Assembly (NCBI GenBank): GCA_019419865.1
Contig: JAHZIG010000046.1
Location: 1-6,879, forward strand
Reading direction: 5' to 3'
DNA: 6,879 bases
DNA from: Clostridiales bacterium
Lineage (GTDB): Bacteria > Bacillota > Clostridia > Monoglobales > Monoglobaceae
Under the pieces are notes generated by a model. It was given only the letters and a program-made list of their open reading frames with translations, was not told the DNA's origin and ran no database searches. The position numbers were made by a program, and so were the translations under genes. Positions 5,684 to 6,879 of the stretch are shown one piece after another. Position 1 is the stretch's first letter. Every line of letters begins with the position of its first letter.

Positions 5684-6523
5684 ATGAACGGATACAATAA
5701 CTGCCGCGGCTGCATAAACGGCGCCGGACGCAGGGAAAATTTAAACGACGAATTTATCTTAAACATACTCCGCTCGCTTCGCAGTCTGAGGCGCGCCGGC
5801 GGCGGAACGACCGAGACCGGATACGAGAGGGGCTCGGATATATACCGCTGCCGAATGAACCGCTGTCCGGATCCGGCGAAGAGGCTGGCCGCGAACGCGC
5901 TTTTGCCGGTCGGGTATACGCTCTATATCTGGGGCGGCGGCTGGAACGAAAACGACGACGGAGCGGGCGAGGACGCAAAGCGCCTTGGACTAAACCCAAA
6001 CTGGCGCCGCTTTTTCATGTCTCAGGATAAAGACTACGACTATAACGATTACAGATACCGCCGCGGCCTGGGGCTCGATTGCAGCGGCTTTGTCGGTTGG
6101 GCGATGTACAATACGCTGTACTGCGAGAGAACAAAAAACATAGGCTACGTCGCAAGCGCTAACGCTCAGGCCGAATTTTTCAGCAAACTCGGACTCGGTA
6201 CGTATACCGACAAAGCGGCGGTAAAGGACTACCGGCTCGGCGATATAATGAGCGGCGACGGGCATGTTTACATAGTCTTAAATTCATACGCCGACGGGAG
6301 CGTACTACTCGTCCATTCGTCGCCGCCCGGCGTCCAAATAAGCGGAACCGTAAGCGCGGACGGGTCTTTAGGCAGCGCCGCCGCCCGCAGAGCGGATCTT
6401 CTCATGAGCAAGTTCTATCCGACATGGTACGCGCGTTACGGAAGCAGGGTCAAAGGGATAGAATATCTAAAGAATTATTCACAGTTCAGACAACAACGTA
6501 GCAACGTAGCGATTAGGGATTAG
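5684..6523 (+). CDS. NlpC/P60-like cysteine hydrolase, no signal peptide
   Basis: NlpC/P60 proteins are papain-like enzymes that usually cleave peptide stems of peptidoglycan. Here the catalytic Cys motif is LDCSGFVGWAMY (C133), preceded by YIWGGGW (81-87). The His motif is GDIMSGDGHVYIVLN (H194). H211 in LLVHSSPPG fits the usual third polar residue. The domain covers about residues 65-260. The N-terminus has no signal peptide or membrane segment; it carries cysteines at 7, 10, 56 and 61 (a CxxC pair plus CxxxxC) and basic Arg-rich stretches. About 45 residues between the WGGG and DCSG motifs form a tyrosine/aspartate-rich insert. Without a secretion signal it may act inside the cell, in the spore or forespore, or be exported by another route. 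Nine C-terminal residues and the stop lie in the heptad-repeat element. The substrate is unknown; the fold assignment is confident from the motifs. Confidence 0.85.
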   Translation: MNGYNNCRGCINGAGRRENLNDEFILNILRSLRSLRRAGGGTTETGYERGSDIYRCRMNRCPDPAKRLAANALLPVGYTLYIWGGGWNENDDGAGEDAKRLGLNPNWRRFFMSQDKDYDYNDYRYRRGLGLDCSGFVGWAMYNTLYCERTKNIGYVASANAQAEFFSKLGLGTYTDKAAVKDYRLGDIMSGDGHVYIVLNSYADGSVLLVHSSPPGVQISGTVSADGSLGSAAARRADLLMSKFYPTWYARYGSRVKGIEYLKNYSQFRQQRSNVAIRD

Positions 6524-6690
6524 AGAATAGCGAATAGGAAGGCAAAAACGCTTCTGTAGCGTTAAAAACGGCTTCTGTAACGTTATAGGAAAACAGAGTA
6601 TTCCCTTTCAGCAGGCAAAGCCGTCGGGCATTAAAGAAAGAAGTTTCATCTTCTATTCTCTATTCGCTAATCTCTAATCTCTACGTTCGC
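6493..6690 (+). repeat. Heptad-repeat MITE-like element with 35-bp terminal inverted arms
   Basis: The left arm (6503-6537) is built of 7-bp units of the form NGATTAG or NGAATAG: AACGTAG, CGATTAG, GGATTAG, AGAATAG, CGAATAG. The right arm (6653-6687) is its inverted copy, matching at 31 of 35 positions by my count. An extra 8-bp tandem, AACGTAGC twice (6495-6510), lies at the left edge. No ORF of note lies between the arms, so any movement would need a transposase in trans. The left 110 bp is related to 283-386. Confidence 0.65.
6544..6585 (+). repeat. Two tandem ~21-bp units inside the heptad-repeat element
   Basis: Unit 1 (6544-6563) and unit 2 (6564-6585) share AAAAACG, then CTTCTGTA, then CGTT, with one inserted G and one substitution. 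Each can fold as a short hairpin: AACGC with GCGTT, and AACG with CGTT. The copy at 283-386 retains only the second unit, which suggests a local duplication. Confidence 0.5.
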
Positions 6691-6772
6691 TCCCCATTCT
6701 TCCCCATAAACTCCCCATGAAAAACAGCGTTTTTACGGCGTTTGAGCTGTTCGTGGTGAAAATGGGGTGGGG
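6691..6772. other. Phased C-runs and a long imperfect inverted repeat
   Basis: TCCCCAT occurs three times (6691, 6701, 6712), spaced 10-11 bp. Further on, ATGGGG (6762-6767) pairs with CCCCAT (6713-6718), and inside it ACAGC (6724-6728) pairs with GCTGT (6746-6750). The G-runs continue to 6772. On the minus strand AACAGC...GCTGTT is followed by TTTC, so a weak terminator on that strand is conceivable. The stretch 6773-6828 is almost pure A/T and holds nothing recognisable. Confidence 0.4.
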
Positions 6773-6828
6773 TTTTCCTATTCTTTTATAATATTTTTAT
6801 TTATATTATATATTTATATATTTTTTAT

Positions 6829-6879
6829 GGCTCTGTCACAACAAATGGTTGATTTTTGACGAGAAATAGCGTATAATAA
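6829..6879 (+). mobile_element. Left terminus of an ISL3-like insertion sequence (partial)
   Basis: The sequence changes abruptly from an A/T tract to GGCTCTGTCACAACAAATGG followed by TTGATTTTTGAC. This resembles the start of ISL3-family inverted repeats, which open with GGCTCT or GGGTCT and target AT-rich sites. The element would run to the right past the end of the window, with its transposase outside. The family call is from memory of terminus type and needs the rest of the element. Confidence 0.5.
6849..6877 (+). promoter_or_regulatory. Promoter inside the right-hand IS end
   Basis: TTGATT (6849-6854) and TATAAT (6872-6877) are separated by 17 bp and read rightward into the presumed insertion sequence. 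This is the expected place for a transposase promoter just inside the left end, and it supports the IS interpretation. Confidence 0.55.

Noticed and set aside
5754..6265. Minus-strand frames inside the NlpC/P60 gene
   Set aside because: They are Arg/Ser-rich shadows of a GC-rich gene with clear catalytic motifs on the plus strand.

Overview
The window most likely comes from a low- to mid-GC Bacillota genome, probably an uncultured or gut-type Clostridia. This is inferred from a Veg-family protein, Gram-positive style Shine-Dalgarno sequences, several near-perfect TTGACA/TATAAT-type promoters with 17-bp spacers, an MgtE magnesium channel and a PPK1 polyphosphate kinase. No rRNA, tRNA or CRISPR array is visible, and the exact taxon cannot be fixed from the sequence alone.

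Layout. Bases 1-54 look like the terminal part of an IS3-family (IS150-like) insertion sequence that lies mostly outside the window. A tiny minus-strand gene follows (65-136, 23 residues, hydrophobic), with a near-ideal Shine-Dalgarno, a leader hairpin and a perfect-consensus promoter. Next comes a degenerate heptad-repeat element (283-386), then three minus-strand genes, each with its own promoter and terminator: veg (554-1003, with an unusual acidic C-terminal tail), mgtE (1370-2818, behind a structured leader of about 170 nt) and ppk1 (3116-5254, leader of about 190 nt). A divergent spacer of about 430 bp separates ppk1 from a plus-strand NlpC/P60-like cysteine hydrolase gene (5684-6523). 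The last codons and stop of that gene lie inside a second copy of the heptad-repeat element, a 185-bp MITE-like unit with 35-bp terminal inverted arms (6503-6687). After a C-run/G-run hairpin and an AT-rich tract, the window closes with what looks like the left end of an ISL3-like insertion sequence (from 6829) carrying an inward promoter.

How the genes relate. mgtE and ppk1 are co-oriented but look like separate transcription units. Magnesium import and polyphosphate synthesis are physiologically linked because polyphosphate binds Mg2+, but co-regulation is inference only. Veg and the NlpC/P60 protein have no evident link to them. The most unusual parts are non-coding or very small: the 23-residue membrane peptide unit, the two directly oriented heptad-repeat elements that bracket the gene block, and TTTACA direct repeats at 11-bp spacing next to two of the promoters.
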